The position numbers and the translations under genes are program-made. The notes under the pieces are model-generated. The model saw nothing but the letters and a program-made list of their open reading frames with translations, was not told where the DNA came from and ran no database searches. 64,000 nt of DNA from Herbiconiux daphne (GTDB lineage Bacteria; Actinomycetota; Actinomycetes; Actinomycetales; Microbacteriaceae): assembly GCF_024979295.1 (NCBI RefSeq), contig NZ_JANLCJ010000004.1:475558-539557 (forward strand), given 5' to 3'. Position 1 is the first letter of the stretch. Each line of letters starts with the position of its first letter. This document shows, piece by piece, positions 16,866-25,639 of the stretch.

Positions 16866-17738
16866 ATGACGAACTCCCCCGACCTTCTCGCCCCGTCGAC
16901 CGCGATGGGCGCGGTCACTCTGCGCGTGGGCGACCTCGACGGCATGGTCGCCTACTACCGCGACGCGGTGACGCTCGACGTGATCAGCCGCGACGGCGAC
17001 TCCGCGGTGCTCGGGCGCGGCGGAGTGCCGGCCCTGGTGCTGCAGCACGCCCCGGAGCTCACGAGCCCCGAGCCGCGCGCGGCGGGACTCTTTCACACCG
17101 CCATCCTGTTCGACAGCGAGCAGGCGCTCGCGGCCGCGGTGTATTCGGTCGCCAGCCGTTTTCCGCAGTCGTTCACGGGGTCGAGCGACCACCTGGTGTC
17201 GAAGGCGTTCTACTTCACCGACCCCGAGGGCAACGGCGTCGAGCTCTATTGGGACCGCGACCGCAGCCAGTGGAGCTGGGTGCACGGGCAGATCGAGATG
17301 TCGACGCTGTTCCTCGACCCCAACGTGTTCCTGCAGCAGAACCTGACCGACGAGCTGGTCGCCGACCCACGGGTGGGCAGCGCGGGCATCGGGCACGTGC
17401 ACCTCTCGGTCGGTGACGTGCCGCAGGCGCGCGACTTCTATGTCGACAAGCTCGGCTTCGAGGTCACCACGGCGTTCGGGCCGTCGGCCCTCTTCGTCTC
17501 GGCGGGGGGCTACCACCACCACATGGCCATGAACGTGTGGAACTCGCGCGGCGCCGGGCGGCGGCAACCCGCCCTGGGACTCGGACAGGTCGAGATCGTG
17601 CTGCCCGACGCCGACGAGGTGGCGGCCGCCGACGAGCGCCTGCGCCATCACGGGCTGCAGACCGCCGATGACGGCCGGTCGGTCACCGTCAGCGACCCGT
17701 GGGACAACACGATCGTGCTGCGCCCCGCCGCCGACTGA
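16866..17738 (+). CDS. VOC family protein, CatE-like (extradiol dioxygenase-type)
   Basis: 290 aa with two VOC modules: about 12-130 (VTLRVGDLDGMVAYYRDAVT, AAGLFHTAILF, NGVELYWDRD) and about 175-285 (GHVHLSVGDVPQARDFYVDK, LGFEVTTAF, GYHHHMAMN). The H/E metal set and overall length match Bacillus CatE (catechol 2,3-dioxygenase) type proteins, but ring-cleavage activity is not assured. TGTAAT ends 5 nt before the ATG, with no conventional leader apart from GGAGC, so it may be leaderless. Divergent from the lyase, convergent with catalase. Confidence 0.87.
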   Translation: MTNSPDLLAPSTAMGAVTLRVGDLDGMVAYYRDAVTLDVISRDGDSAVLGRGGVPALVLQHAPELTSPEPRAAGLFHTAILFDSEQALAAAVYSVASRFPQSFTGSSDHLVSKAFYFTDPEGNGVELYWDRDRSQWSWVHGQIEMSTLFLDPNVFLQQNLTDELVADPRVGSAGIGHVHLSVGDVPQARDFYVDKLGFEVTTAFGPSALFVSAGGYHHHMAMNVWNSRGAGRRQPALGLGQVEIVLPDADEVAAADERLRHHGLQTADDGRSVTVSDPWDNTIVLRPAAD

Positions 17739-17766
17739 CGACGCCACCGCCGCGCGAGCCACCCCC

Positions 17767-17793
17767 GGGCGAGCCGCCGGAAGCGGCCCGCCC
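17767..17793. terminator. GC-rich hairpin between VOC and catalase genes
   Basis: GGGCGAGCCGC (17767-17777), loop CGGAA, GCGGCCCGCCC (17783-17793): an 11-bp stem with one mismatch. It sits between two convergent genes and can fold in either transcript. No T-tract. Confidence 0.6.
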
Positions 17794-17807
17794 CGAGGTG
17801 AGACGCC

Positions 17808-19313
17808 CTACGCCGGGATGCCCACCTCTTCGGCCGCGACATCCGCGCCCGGCGCCGACGGCTCGAGGGCCTCGGCCACCCGCAGTGCCAGCGTGGGGTC
17901 GACGTTGTGCCAGTACTCCAGCACGCGCACCCGCAGCTCGGGAATCGTCACCTTCGACACGTGACCGGCGATGTTCGAGACCAAGCGGGCTCGGGCGGCG
18001 TCGTCGAGCACCTCGCGCACGAGGGTTCCCGCCTGGCCGAAGTCGTCGTCGTCGGCGTGCAGGGTCGCGGCGACACGGAGAAGCGCGCCGTCGGAATCCC
18101 ATCCCGAGTCGTCACCGGCGAGCGCGGGGTCGGCGTGCGGGCCGCCGAACGAGTTCGGCGCGTAGACGGGCACCGACGGATCGTTGTGGCTGAACCGCAT
18201 CGCGCCGTCTTTCGAGTAGGAGTTCGACGCCAGCGGTGCGTTGACCGGAAGCTGCGCATGGTTGGTGCCCACGCGGTAGCGGTGCGCGTCGGCGTAGCTG
18301 AAGATGCGCGCGAGCAGCATCTTGTCGGGCGACGCCGCGATGCCGGGAACGAAGTTCGAGGGCGCGAAGGTGGCCTGCTCGATCTCGGCGAAGTAGTTCG
18401 ACGGGTTGCGGTCGAGGGTCATGGTGCCCACCTCGATCAGCGGGTAGTCGGCGTGCGGCCACACCTTGGTGAGGTCGAACGGGTTGAAGCGGTAGGTCGC
18501 GGCATCCGCGTAGGGCATGATCTGCACCGACAGCGTCCAGGTCGGGAAGTCGCCGCGCGAGATCGCCTCGGAGAGGTCGCGGATGTGGAAGTCGGCGTCT
18601 TCCCCGGCGATCTGGTCGGCGGCGGCCTGGGACAGGATCTCGATGCCCTGGTTCGTCTTGAAGTGGTACTTCACCCAGAACTTGGCGCCTTCGGCGTTGA
18701 TCCACTGGTAGGTGTGCGAGCCGAAGCCGTCCATGTGACGCCAGGATGCCGGCAGGCCGCGGTCGCCCATCAGCCAGGTCACCTGGTGGGCGCTCTCGGG
18801 CGAGAGGGTCCAGAAGTCCCACTGCATGTCGTGGTCGCGCAGATGGCTGCCCGGCAGGCGCTTCTGCGAGTGGATGAAGTCGGGGAACTTGATGCCGTCG
18901 CGAATGAAGAACACCGGGGTGTTGTTGCCGACCAGGTCGTAGTTGCCCTCGTCGGTGTAGAACTTCAGCGCGAAGCCGCGCGGGTCGCGCCAGGTGTCGG
19001 GCGAACCCTGCTCGCCGGCGACCGTCGAGAACCGCGCCAGCATGTCGACCTTGGCGCCCGGCTGAAACAGCGAGGCGCGTGTGTAGGCGCTCACGTCACC
19101 CGTGGTCTCGAACGTGCCGAACGCCCCGCCGCCCTTCGCGTGCACCACGCGCTCCGGCACCCGTTCGCGGTTGAACTGCGCGAGCTTCTCGACCAGGTAG
19201 TGGTCGTGCAAAACGACGGGGCCGTCGGCGCCGACGCTCTGCGAGTGGTCGTCGCTCGCGACCGGGGCTCCGGAGTTGGTGGTGGTGGCGTTACGGGTGG
19301 TGAAGTCGGTCAA
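17808..19313 (-). CDS. katA: Monofunctional heme catalase (small-subunit clade)
   Basis: 501-aa catalase that dismutates hydrogen peroxide. The distal histidine is H58 in [15 protein letters not shown]. The asparagine lies in [20 protein letters not shown]. The proximal heme tyrosine is in [20 protein letters not shown]. The TTG start at 19313 is preferred: it gives [10 protein letters not shown], is preceded by GAGGAG 4 nt upstream, and overlaps the fur stop by 4 nt (TTGA). Longer frames run through fur. The coupled fur-catalase operon behind a Fur/PerR-type palindrome indicates peroxide- or metal-responsive expression. Confidence 0.96.
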   Translation of the reverse strand: MTDFTTRNATTTNSGAPVASDDHSQSVGADGPVVLHDHYLVEKLAQFNRERVPERVVHAKGGGAFGTFETTGDVSAYTRASLFQPGAKVDMLARFSTVAGEQGSPDTWRDPRGFALKFYTDEGNYDLVGNNTPVFFIRDGIKFPDFIHSQKRLPGSHLRDHDMQWDFWTLSPESAHQVTWLMGDRGLPASWRHMDGFGSHTYQWINAEGAKFWVKYHFKTNQGIEILSQAAADQIAGEDADFHIRDLSEAISRGDFPTWTLSVQIMPYADAATYRFNPFDLTKVWPHADYPLIEVGTMTLDRNPSNYFAEIEQATFAPSNFVPGIAASPDKMLLARIFSYADAHRYRVGTNHAQLPVNAPLASNSYSKDGAMRFSHNDPSVPVYAPNSFGGPHADPALAGDDSGWDSDGALLRVAATLHADDDDFGQAGTLVREVLDDAARARLVSNIAGHVSKVTIPELRVRVLEYWHNVDPTLALRVAEALEPSAPGADVAAEEVGIPA

Positions 19314-19741
19314 GATTCTCCTCGGTCGTTCTCTTGGCAGCTGGGGCAGAGGCCCCAGAAGGTGACCTCGGCGGTCGAGATGGCGAAACCGGCCGTCGAC
19401 GACGGGGCGAGGCAGGGCGCCTCGCCGTGCACGCAGTCGACGTCGGCCACCGCGCCGCAGCGGGTGCACACGACGTGGTGGTGGTTGTCACCGATGCGCC
19501 GCTCATAGAGCGCGGGCGAGCCGGCGGGCTCGATGCGCCGGATGAGCCCGGCGTCGGTCAGCGCGCCCAGCACCACGTAGGTGGCCTGCAGCGACGTGCC
19601 CGGCAGCTCGTGCTGCACGCGCCGGTGCACCGAATCGGCGTCGGCGTGCGGGGCGGTCTCGAGGGCTTCGAGTACCGCCAGCCGCTGGCCCGTGACGCGC
19701 AGACCGGCGTTCCGGATGCGCGTCTCCAGTTCCGAGGTCAT
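19310..19741 (-). CDS. Fur family regulator (PerR/FurA-like), coupled to catalase
   Basis: 143-aa metalloregulator. Winged helix at about 1-85 ([18 protein letters not shown], then [18 protein letters not shown]). The metal/dimer domain includes [20 protein letters not shown] (regulatory and structural zinc ligands) and a second cysteine pair in LCPSC near the end. The HHH sequence before CTRC is common to peroxide-sensing PerR/FurA. It precedes and overlaps the catalase gene, so it probably represses this operon and itself through the 39-bp palindrome upstream. TACGGT ends 6 nt before the ATG, suggesting a leaderless transcript. Confidence 0.93.
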   Translation of the reverse strand: MTSELETRIRNAGLRVTGQRLAVLEALETAPHADADSVHRRVQHELPGTSLQATYVVLGALTDAGLIRRIEPAGSPALYERRIGDNHHHVVCTRCGAVADVDCVHGEAPCLAPSSTAGFAISTAEVTFWGLCPSCQENDRGES

Positions 19742-19750
19742 GAGACGACC

Positions 19751-19789
19751 GTAGCCGCTAATTATGAGTAGTTCATAATTAGCGGCTAC
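19751..19789. promoter_or_regulatory. Perfect 17-bp-arm palindrome: Fur/PerR-type operator
   Basis: GTAGCCGCTAATTATGA (19751-19767), spacer GTAGT, TCATAATTAGCGGCTAC (19773-19789). The AT-rich inner part resembles a PerR/Fur box and overlaps the expected fur promoter. The GC-rich outer arms are unusually long for an operator. The element also lies just downstream of the nuclease gene, where it could act as a terminator stem. Confidence 0.75.
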
Positions 19790-19832
19790 GGATGGGCGCG
19801 TCGGGCATCAGCCCGCGCGCGGTGTCAGGCCA

Positions 19833-22800
19833 TCAGCCGGCGGGGCAGGTGGTGAGGTTCTCCACCGCCTCCGAGAGCGAGTTCACCCCACCGAGGAGGG
19901 TCGCCCGGTCCGCCCCGAGATCCTGGATCTGCGCCAGCGTCTCCGCCGGGATGCAGGTGCCGGGAACCGTGAACAGCGGAGCGTCGACCTTGGGGCCGAA
20001 CGCCGAGCCCGACAGCGCATCCGGGAACGTGACACCGGTGGCGATCAGCACCCGGTCGGCCTCGTCGAAGAAGTGCTTGTTGATGGCCCGGGATGCCGCG
20101 TAGCGATCGGTGCCGCCGAGGCGCACGGTCGAGGCGATCGACTGTGCCGACTCGAAGATGCCCGACGAGACCGACAGGCGGCCTCCTGCGATGGCGATCT
20201 CGTCGGGCGCGAGGCCCTCGAGCAGCTCCATCGTGGCGTCGTCCAGCGACGGCTCGGCGCCGTCGACCAGGATGACGGGCCCGGCGCCGCCGACCGCCGC
20301 TCCGGCCGACAGGGCGTCGGCGAAGGTCGTGCCCGTGGCGAGCACGGCGACGTCGGCGGTGTCGGGGAACGCGGCCGCAGCGACATTCCGCGACACGGCG
20401 AACCGGTCGGCGCCCGCGATGCGGGTCACGTCGTCGGCGATCGCCTTCAGCGCCGTCTCGACCGCTGGTTTCACCGAGTTCTCGCCACCGACGATGACGA
20501 TCGACGAGGGTGCGAGACGCTCGAGCTCGGTCTGCACGGCCGGCGGCAGCCGGTCGCCCGTGGTGAGCAGGATCGGCGCGTCGTCGGCCGCAGCGGCAGG
20601 GGCCGCAGACAGGGCGTCGGGGAACACCTCGCCCGACACCACGTAGACGGTGTCGGCGCCCTCGGGCCAGCCCTGCTTCGACGTGTTGACCGCGACGTCG
20701 TAGCGGCTGGCGCCGTCGATGCGGTCGACGTCGATGGGCTCGGTGACCGTCACGGGCACGTGCACCTCGGTGCCGCTCGGCGAGGCGGTGAGCACGAGCT
20801 CCCCGTCGCCGATCGGCGCGTCGAGGGGAACGGTCACCGTGACGGTGGCCGACCCGTTCGACACCGGGATGCTGTCGAACGTGGCGGCCGAACCGGTCCA
20901 CGTCGCGGCGAGCGCCGTGTTCTGCGGAGCACCCTGCGAGGTGAGGTCGAGCCCGCCCACCGTGAAGGTGATGCTGGTGCCGGCCATGGCCGACTCCGGC
21001 ACGCCCGTCACCTGGGTCGCACCCCGTGCGAAGTCGGGCGTGAGGCCCGGGTTCGCGCGAAGGTAGGCGATCCACGCGTCACGGTCGATCAGGCCCGAGT
21101 CGCGTGCATCCGTGCCGTTGGCCAGCTCACGGAAGTTGTCGCCACCCGCGGTGAGGAAGCTGAACGTTCCGATGCGGTAGCTGGCCGCGGGGTCGATCGG
21201 CGCACCGTCGACGAAGATGCCGGTGATGTGCTGGCCCTGCGCTGCGGCGGGGTCGTAGGTGTAGGTGACGTTGTCGGAGAGCCCCAGCTTGAGGAAGGGC
21301 CGCGACGGCACGTTGCCGCTCGCATCCGTCTGCCACTGCTGCTCGAGAACGGTCTTGAACTGCGCGCCGGTGAGGCTCGTGGTCCAGAGGTTGTTCACGA
21401 ACGGCAGCACGGCGTTCGCCTCGGAGTAGGTCACGACGCCCGCGGTATTCGCCGGGTTGGCCGTGGTGTCTCCGGCCGCGAACAGCAGTTCGGCACGAAG
21501 GCCGCCTGGATTCACGACACCGATCTCGGCGCCGCCGCGATCGGCGGCCGACAGGGTGTCGACCAGCGAGTCGGCGACGAGGTTGCCGAGCGTCGACTCG
21601 GATGCCCGGTCGTCACGCGTGCCGCCGGTGTAGACACCGTTGACGTAGGAGCCGCCGGTGTAGGCCGTCGTGATGTCTTTCGTGACCGAGCCGACCGGCT
21701 GGTTGCCGACCACGGCGGCGGCCGCGATGGCGGCGTCGACGGTCGCCTTGACCTCGGCCACCCGCGGGTAGGTCGCCACGAGCTGGGCGTCGAGCGCCGC
21801 GCTGTTGGCCGCGGTCTCGGCGGGCGTGCTGCCCGCCGGGGCGGCGAGCCGCGCCACGTTCTCGGCCGTGTACGACTCGAGGTCGCCCGTCTCGGCGTCC
21901 ACCGTCAGCACGACGTGCCCGACGTTCGCTCCGTAGCTGCCTGTCTGCAGCACGGGGCGGGTCTTGCCGGCTTCACCGGGGATGGCGCCGTCCCACACGT
22001 AGCTCTGGTGGGTGTGACCGGTGAAGATCACGTCGACGGCGGCGGCGGTGTCGTTCACGATCTTCGCGAACACCGTGCTCTTGGCGAGCTCGGTCTCGAG
22101 GTCGATCGTCGCCGACTCGCTGTCGGGCGCGCCCTCGTGGTAGGTCGCCACGATCACGTCGGCCTCGCCGTTGGACTCGTCGCCGTCGGTGAGCTCGGCG
22201 GCGACACGGTTCACGGCGTCGACGGGGTCGCCGAAGTCGAGGTCGGCCACGCCGGCGGGCGACACGAGGGTCGGGGTCTCCTGGGTGACGGCGCCGATCA
22301 CGGCGACGGTCAGGCCGGCCTTCTCATAGGTCGCGTACTCGGGAAGCACCGGGGTGGTGGTGCCCTTCGCGTAGACGTTGGCGCCGAGGTAGTCCCAGAG
22401 CGCGTTCGGCGCGGCATCCGGCCCGATGATGCGATCGGTCAGGTCGCTGAATCCCTTGTCGAACTCGTGGTTGCCCACGGCGCTCGCGTCGAGCTCCAGC
22501 TCGTTGAGAACGTCGATCGTCGGCTGGTCCTGCGCGAAGTCCGACTCGAACAGCGAGGCGCCCACGTTGTCGCCCGACGAGACGAACAGGGTGTTCGCCT
22601 CACCGCCGGCGGCCCGCAGCTGCTCGATGGTTCCCGCGAACTTCACCGTGTTGGCGTCGATGCGGCCGTGGAAGTCGTTGATGTCGATCAGGTTGAGATC
22701 GACGGTCGACGCAGCCGGGGCGAACGAGTAGCCCACGACCACGGGGTCGTGGTCGCTCGAGCGGTAGACGCTCTCGTCGTAGAAGTTCGTCGCGTTGTAG

Positions 22801-25235
22801 TTGTAACGGCTGTATTCGAGCGCGATCGACTCACCGGAGTTGATGTTCCAGATGTCGACCCCGGTCACCTTCGCGTTCGCCGAGGGCGACGCGAAGACGT
22901 GGTCGAGCGAACCGGATGCCCCGTCGAACGAGTAGCTGTACTTGCCGCTCTTGGCGCCCTGGTCGACGTAGCCGGCATCCGTGATGGTCACGGCCGGGTC
23001 TTCCTGCGAGTAGGCGTTGAAGTCGCCGATCAAGAAGACGTCGCTCGTGCCGAGCTCGGTCTGCAGGCTGGTCGAGAACGTCAGCAGCGCCTGCGCTTGA
23101 GCCACGCGCGAGGCGTTCGAGGCGCCCTGCCCGTCGCCCTGGTCGGCGTCCGCGCCCGATCCGGAGCCCTTCGACTTGAAGTGGTTCACGATGGCGATGA
23201 ACGACTCGTCGTCGCTGCCGCCGACCGGCACGAACTCCTGGGCCAGCGGCTGGCGGGCGTTCGCGAACGCGGCGTCGAGCAGCACACGCGAGGCGCCCAC
23301 CGGCTCGACCGCGTCGGCCTTGTAGATGAAGGCCGTGCGGATGACGTCCTGCTGCGCGACGGGCGGCAGCTGGTCGGCCGCGGGGGAGGGCACGAAGTCC
23401 CACTCCCCCTCGCCGGCCGGCAGCGCCGCGTTCAGCGCAGCGGTCAGCGTGCTGAGAGCCTCGTCGCGGGCTTCGCCGAACTTGACCGAGTTCTCGATCT
23501 CCTCGAGCGACACGACCTCGGCGCCGAGACCGTTGATGGCCGCGACGATCTTGGCCTGCTGGCGGGCCAGGTCTTCGTCTTCGGCGGCACCGCGGGCGTC
23601 GCATCCGGTGTTCACGGTCACCGGGTCGTCGTCGCGATCGACGTAGAACGAGCATCCGGTGAGGTCGTCACCGGTGGTGGTGAAGTAGTTCAGCACGTTG
23701 AAGCCGGCGATCTGGATGTCGCCGCCGACCGGTGCCGGAGCCGCGGCCCGCACGTTCGAGAACGTGGCCGGAGCCGTGCCGTCGGCGGTGAGCTGACCGG
23801 TGGGCTGGAACTTCCAGGTGTCGTTGCGGTAGTCGAAGATCACCGGAGCGGTGAAGTCGACGGCGGCGCCCACCGTGATGGGGGCGTTCGCCGCGGCGGC
23901 CTTGAGGTAGGGCAGCGCGATGTCTTGCGCCGCGCCTCCGCCCTGCGGCAGGAAGTTGGTGCTCGATCCGTCGTCGAGCGTCACCGCACGGGCGGCGTTG
24001 TCGGCGACGGCGGCCGTGTATTCGGGCGTGCCGGGGCGCGCGATCTCGGTGGGCGTGATCAGCGGTGTGGTTCCGGAGGCCAGGCCGATCTCGGCGTACT
24101 GGTTGGTGGAGTAGGTGTCCGACACGGTGAAGTCGCCCTGCGGCGCCACGAGCATTCCCTCGAGCGACTCACGCTGGGCGGCATCGGCCGGCAGCCCGAC
24201 GGTCGCGGGTGTGGGGGCCTCGACGGTCGATGCGTCGAGCTGCGTGAGGTCGGTGGCCTCGGCCACGGCGAGCTCGGTCAGTCCGTTGAACTCGCTCACC
24301 GCGCCGGTGACCTCGACGTAGTCGCCGGGCTCCACGAGACCGGCGGTGCTCGCGGAGTAGACGAACAGCCCGTCGGAGACGGTGTGGGTGGCGAGGTCGA
24401 CCGCGCCGCCGGTGCCCGGGGTCTGGATGTAGTAGCCGTCGAATCCGCCGGTGCCGTAGGCGGCTGTGACGACGCCGGTGGTGATCACGGTCTGGCCCGC
24501 GAGCGGGGAGGTGTCGGTCGCGCCCTGGATGTCGGCGATCGTCGCCTCGACCGGGTCGCCCGGCTCGGCGGGCTCGTCGCCGGAGGAGTTCTGGGGGGTC
24601 ACGGTGGTGGCGGTGGTGAAGTCGGCCGCGTTGACGTCGGTGTCGGCGAACCCGGTGCGCACCAGCGAGTTGGGAACGCTGTTGGCCCCGTCGACCGGAA
24701 CGACCGTGCCCTCGAAGGTGTTGGAGGCTCCGTAGCCGAGCAGGTCGACCACTCCCTCGGCGCCGGTGACCGACCCCGCGGCGGGTGCCAGGGCGGTGGT
24801 GGTGTCGGCGAGGATGAGGGTTCCGGTGGTGCCCGACGGGGTGATGGCGCCGCCGAGGTCGAGATCGGGCGTGGGCAGTGCCGACCCGTTGGCACCGTTG
24901 CCGTTGATCTGCACGAGGAAGTAGCTGTCAGGCGCGATGGTGCCGCTCAGCGGAGCGACGTTGGCGGGGGTCACCACCGTCGCGGAACGGTATTGCAGCG
25001 ACCAGCCGTCGAGCGCCACCGCGGCATCCGACGGGTTGTAGAGCTCGACGAACTTCTTGTTGAACGGAGCGCCGGCGCTGCCGCCCTTGAGGTAGGCCTC
25101 GTTGATCACGACACCGGTTCCGTCGACGCTGGCGGATGCGGATGACGCGACCCCGATGAGCGGGGCGGCGAACAACGCTCCCCCGACGACCGTCGCGAGG
25201 ACCGCTTTCACGGACCTCCTGGCTGACTCTGGCAT
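19833..25235 (-). CDS. Giant secreted nuclease / 5'-nucleotidase with cell-wall-binding repeats
   Basis: 1800 aa, extracellular, cell-wall associated. In order: signal peptide (about 1-35); lamin-tail domain (about 40-160, VINEAYLKGG..., KKFVELYNPSDAAV); OB-like region (about 225-330); ExeM/NucH-type endonuclease/exonuclease/phosphatase domain (about 520-840, VNHFKSKGSGS, IGDFNAYSQEDP, SSDHDPVVVGY); metallophosphatase (about 850-1110, NDFHGRID, GNHEFDKG, GHTHQSY); 5'-nucleotidase C-terminal domain (to about 1385, NPGGLRAELL, TFSFLTAGGDNFREL); Ig-like region; three cell-wall-binding repeat 2 units (about 1500-1800). It should degrade extracellular DNA/nucleotides and release phosphate and nucleosides. 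ATG at 25235 is supported by GAGGAG upstream. Confidence 0.93.
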   Translation of the reverse strand: MPESARRSVKAVLATVVGGALFAAPLIGVASSASASVDGTGVVINEAYLKGGSAGAPFNKKFVELYNPSDAAVALDGWSLQYRSATVVTPANVAPLSGTIAPDSYFLVQINGNGANGSALPTPDLDLGGAITPSGTTGTLILADTTTALAPAAGSVTGAEGVVDLLGYGASNTFEGTVVPVDGANSVPNSLVRTGFADTDVNAADFTTATTVTPQNSSGDEPAEPGDPVEATIADIQGATDTSPLAGQTVITTGVVTAAYGTGGFDGYYIQTPGTGGAVDLATHTVSDGLFVYSASTAGLVEPGDYVEVTGAVSEFNGLTELAVAEATDLTQLDASTVEAPTPATVGLPADAAQRESLEGMLVAPQGDFTVSDTYSTNQYAEIGLASGTTPLITPTEIARPGTPEYTAAVADNAARAVTLDDGSSTNFLPQGGGAAQDIALPYLKAAAANAPITVGAAVDFTAPVIFDYRNDTWKFQPTGQLTADGTAPATFSNVRAAAPAPVGGDIQIAGFNVLNYFTTTGDDLTGCSFYVDRDDDPVTVNTGCDARGAAEDEDLARQQAKIVAAINGLGAEVVSLEEIENSVKFGEARDEALSTLTAALNAALPAGEGEWDFVPSPAADQLPPVAQQDVIRTAFIYKADAVEPVGASRVLLDAAFANARQPLAQEFVPVGGSDDESFIAIVNHFKSKGSGSGADADQGDGQGASNASRVAQAQALLTFSTSLQTELGTSDVFLIGDFNAYSQEDPAVTITDAGYVDQGAKSGKYSYSFDGASGSLDHVFASPSANAKVTGVDIWNINSGESIALEYSRYNYNATNFYDESVYRSSDHDPVVVGYSFAPAASTVDLNLIDINDFHGRIDANTVKFAGTIEQLRAAGGEANTLFVSSGDNVGASLFESDFAQDQPTIDVLNELELDASAVGNHEFDKGFSDLTDRIIGPDAAPNALWDYLGANVYAKGTTTPVLPEYATYEKAGLTVAVIGAVTQETPTLVSPAGVADLDFGDPVDAVNRVAAELTDGDESNGEADVIVATYHEGAPDSESATIDLETELAKSTVFAKIVNDTAAAVDVIFTGHTHQSYVWDGAIPGEAGKTRPVLQTGSYGANVGHVVLTVDAETGDLESYTAENVARLAAPAGSTPAETAANSAALDAQLVATYPRVAEVKATVDAAIAAAAVVGNQPVGSVTKDITTAYTGGSYVNGVYTGGTRDDRASESTLGNLVADSLVDTLSAADRGGAEIGVVNPGGLRAELLFAAGDTTANPANTAGVVTYSEANAVLPFVNNLWTTSLTGAQFKTVLEQQWQTDASGNVPSRPFLKLGLSDNVTYTYDPAAAQGQHITGIFVDGAPIDPAASYRIGTFSFLTAGGDNFRELANGTDARDSGLIDRDAWIAYLRANPGLTPDFARGATQVTGVPESAMAGTSITFTVGGLDLTSQGAPQNTALAATWTGSAATFDSIPVSNGSATVTVTVPLDAPIGDGELVLTASPSGTEVHVPVTVTEPIDVDRIDGASRYDVAVNTSKQGWPEGADTVYVVSGEVFPDALSAAPAAAADDAPILLTTGDRLPPAVQTELERLAPSSIVIVGGENSVKPAVETALKAIADDVTRIAGADRFAVSRNVAAAAFPDTADVAVLATGTTFADALSAGAAVGGAGPVILVDGAEPSLDDATMELLEGLAPDEIAIAGGRLSVSSGIFESAQSIASTVRLGGTDRYAASRAINKHFFDEADRVLIATGVTFPDALSGSAFGPKVDAPLFTVPGTCIPAETLAQIQDLGADRATLLGGVNSLSEAVENLTTCPAG

Positions 25236-25639
25236 GGCTCTCCTCGACCTCTCGGGACACACGGATTCGGCCATGTTAGGAGCCTCGAGTGACGAAAGAA
25301 AGACTGAACATTTCGGCGAGGTTAACTTAGAGAATGTGAAAGATTGTCACCCTTTCGGGGGTCAGATTCTAGGTTGTGCACCCACCTTCGCTCAAGGTGC
25401 ACCGAGCGTTCTGGCTGGATTTCACCCTCACACGAGAGGGACCTCGGTCGATTTCACCCCGACATCTCGCCGCTCTAGGTAGTCGTCGGTAGTCGACGAT
25501 GTCTCGTTTGAGTAGTCGAAGCTCGGGGAGCGCTGTCGCGGTGCGACGGGCGCTAGGTAATGTTGCTGTACCGCAGTGGGGCGGACCGCGTGGCAGCAGG
25601 CAGTCGACGCCGGCGGTGCTATTTGATCGGGGGGTCTGA
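25236..25639. promoter_or_regulatory. Divergent control region between nuclease and LuxR-type regulator
   Basis: 404 nt without a gene. It is locally AT-richer (25270-25390) than its surroundings, as expected for promoters. GTGCACC occurs as a direct repeat at 25376 and 25397, about two helical turns apart. GTAGTCG occurs at 25480, 25490 and 25512. No -10/-35 pair is convincing enough to assign. Direct repeats hint at an activator or Pho-type site but do not match a known box closely. Confidence 0.45.

Noticed and set aside
17808..19469. Long N-terminal extension of catalase
   Set aside because: The first 52 codons are the fur gene read out of frame. The family N-terminus begins at the TTG at 19313.
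20073..25145. 1690-residue open frame antisense to the nuclease gene
   Set aside because: Composition is that of a GC-rich shadow (Arg/Gly/Val/His-rich, no domains). The opposite strand encodes a full, ordered multi-domain protein.
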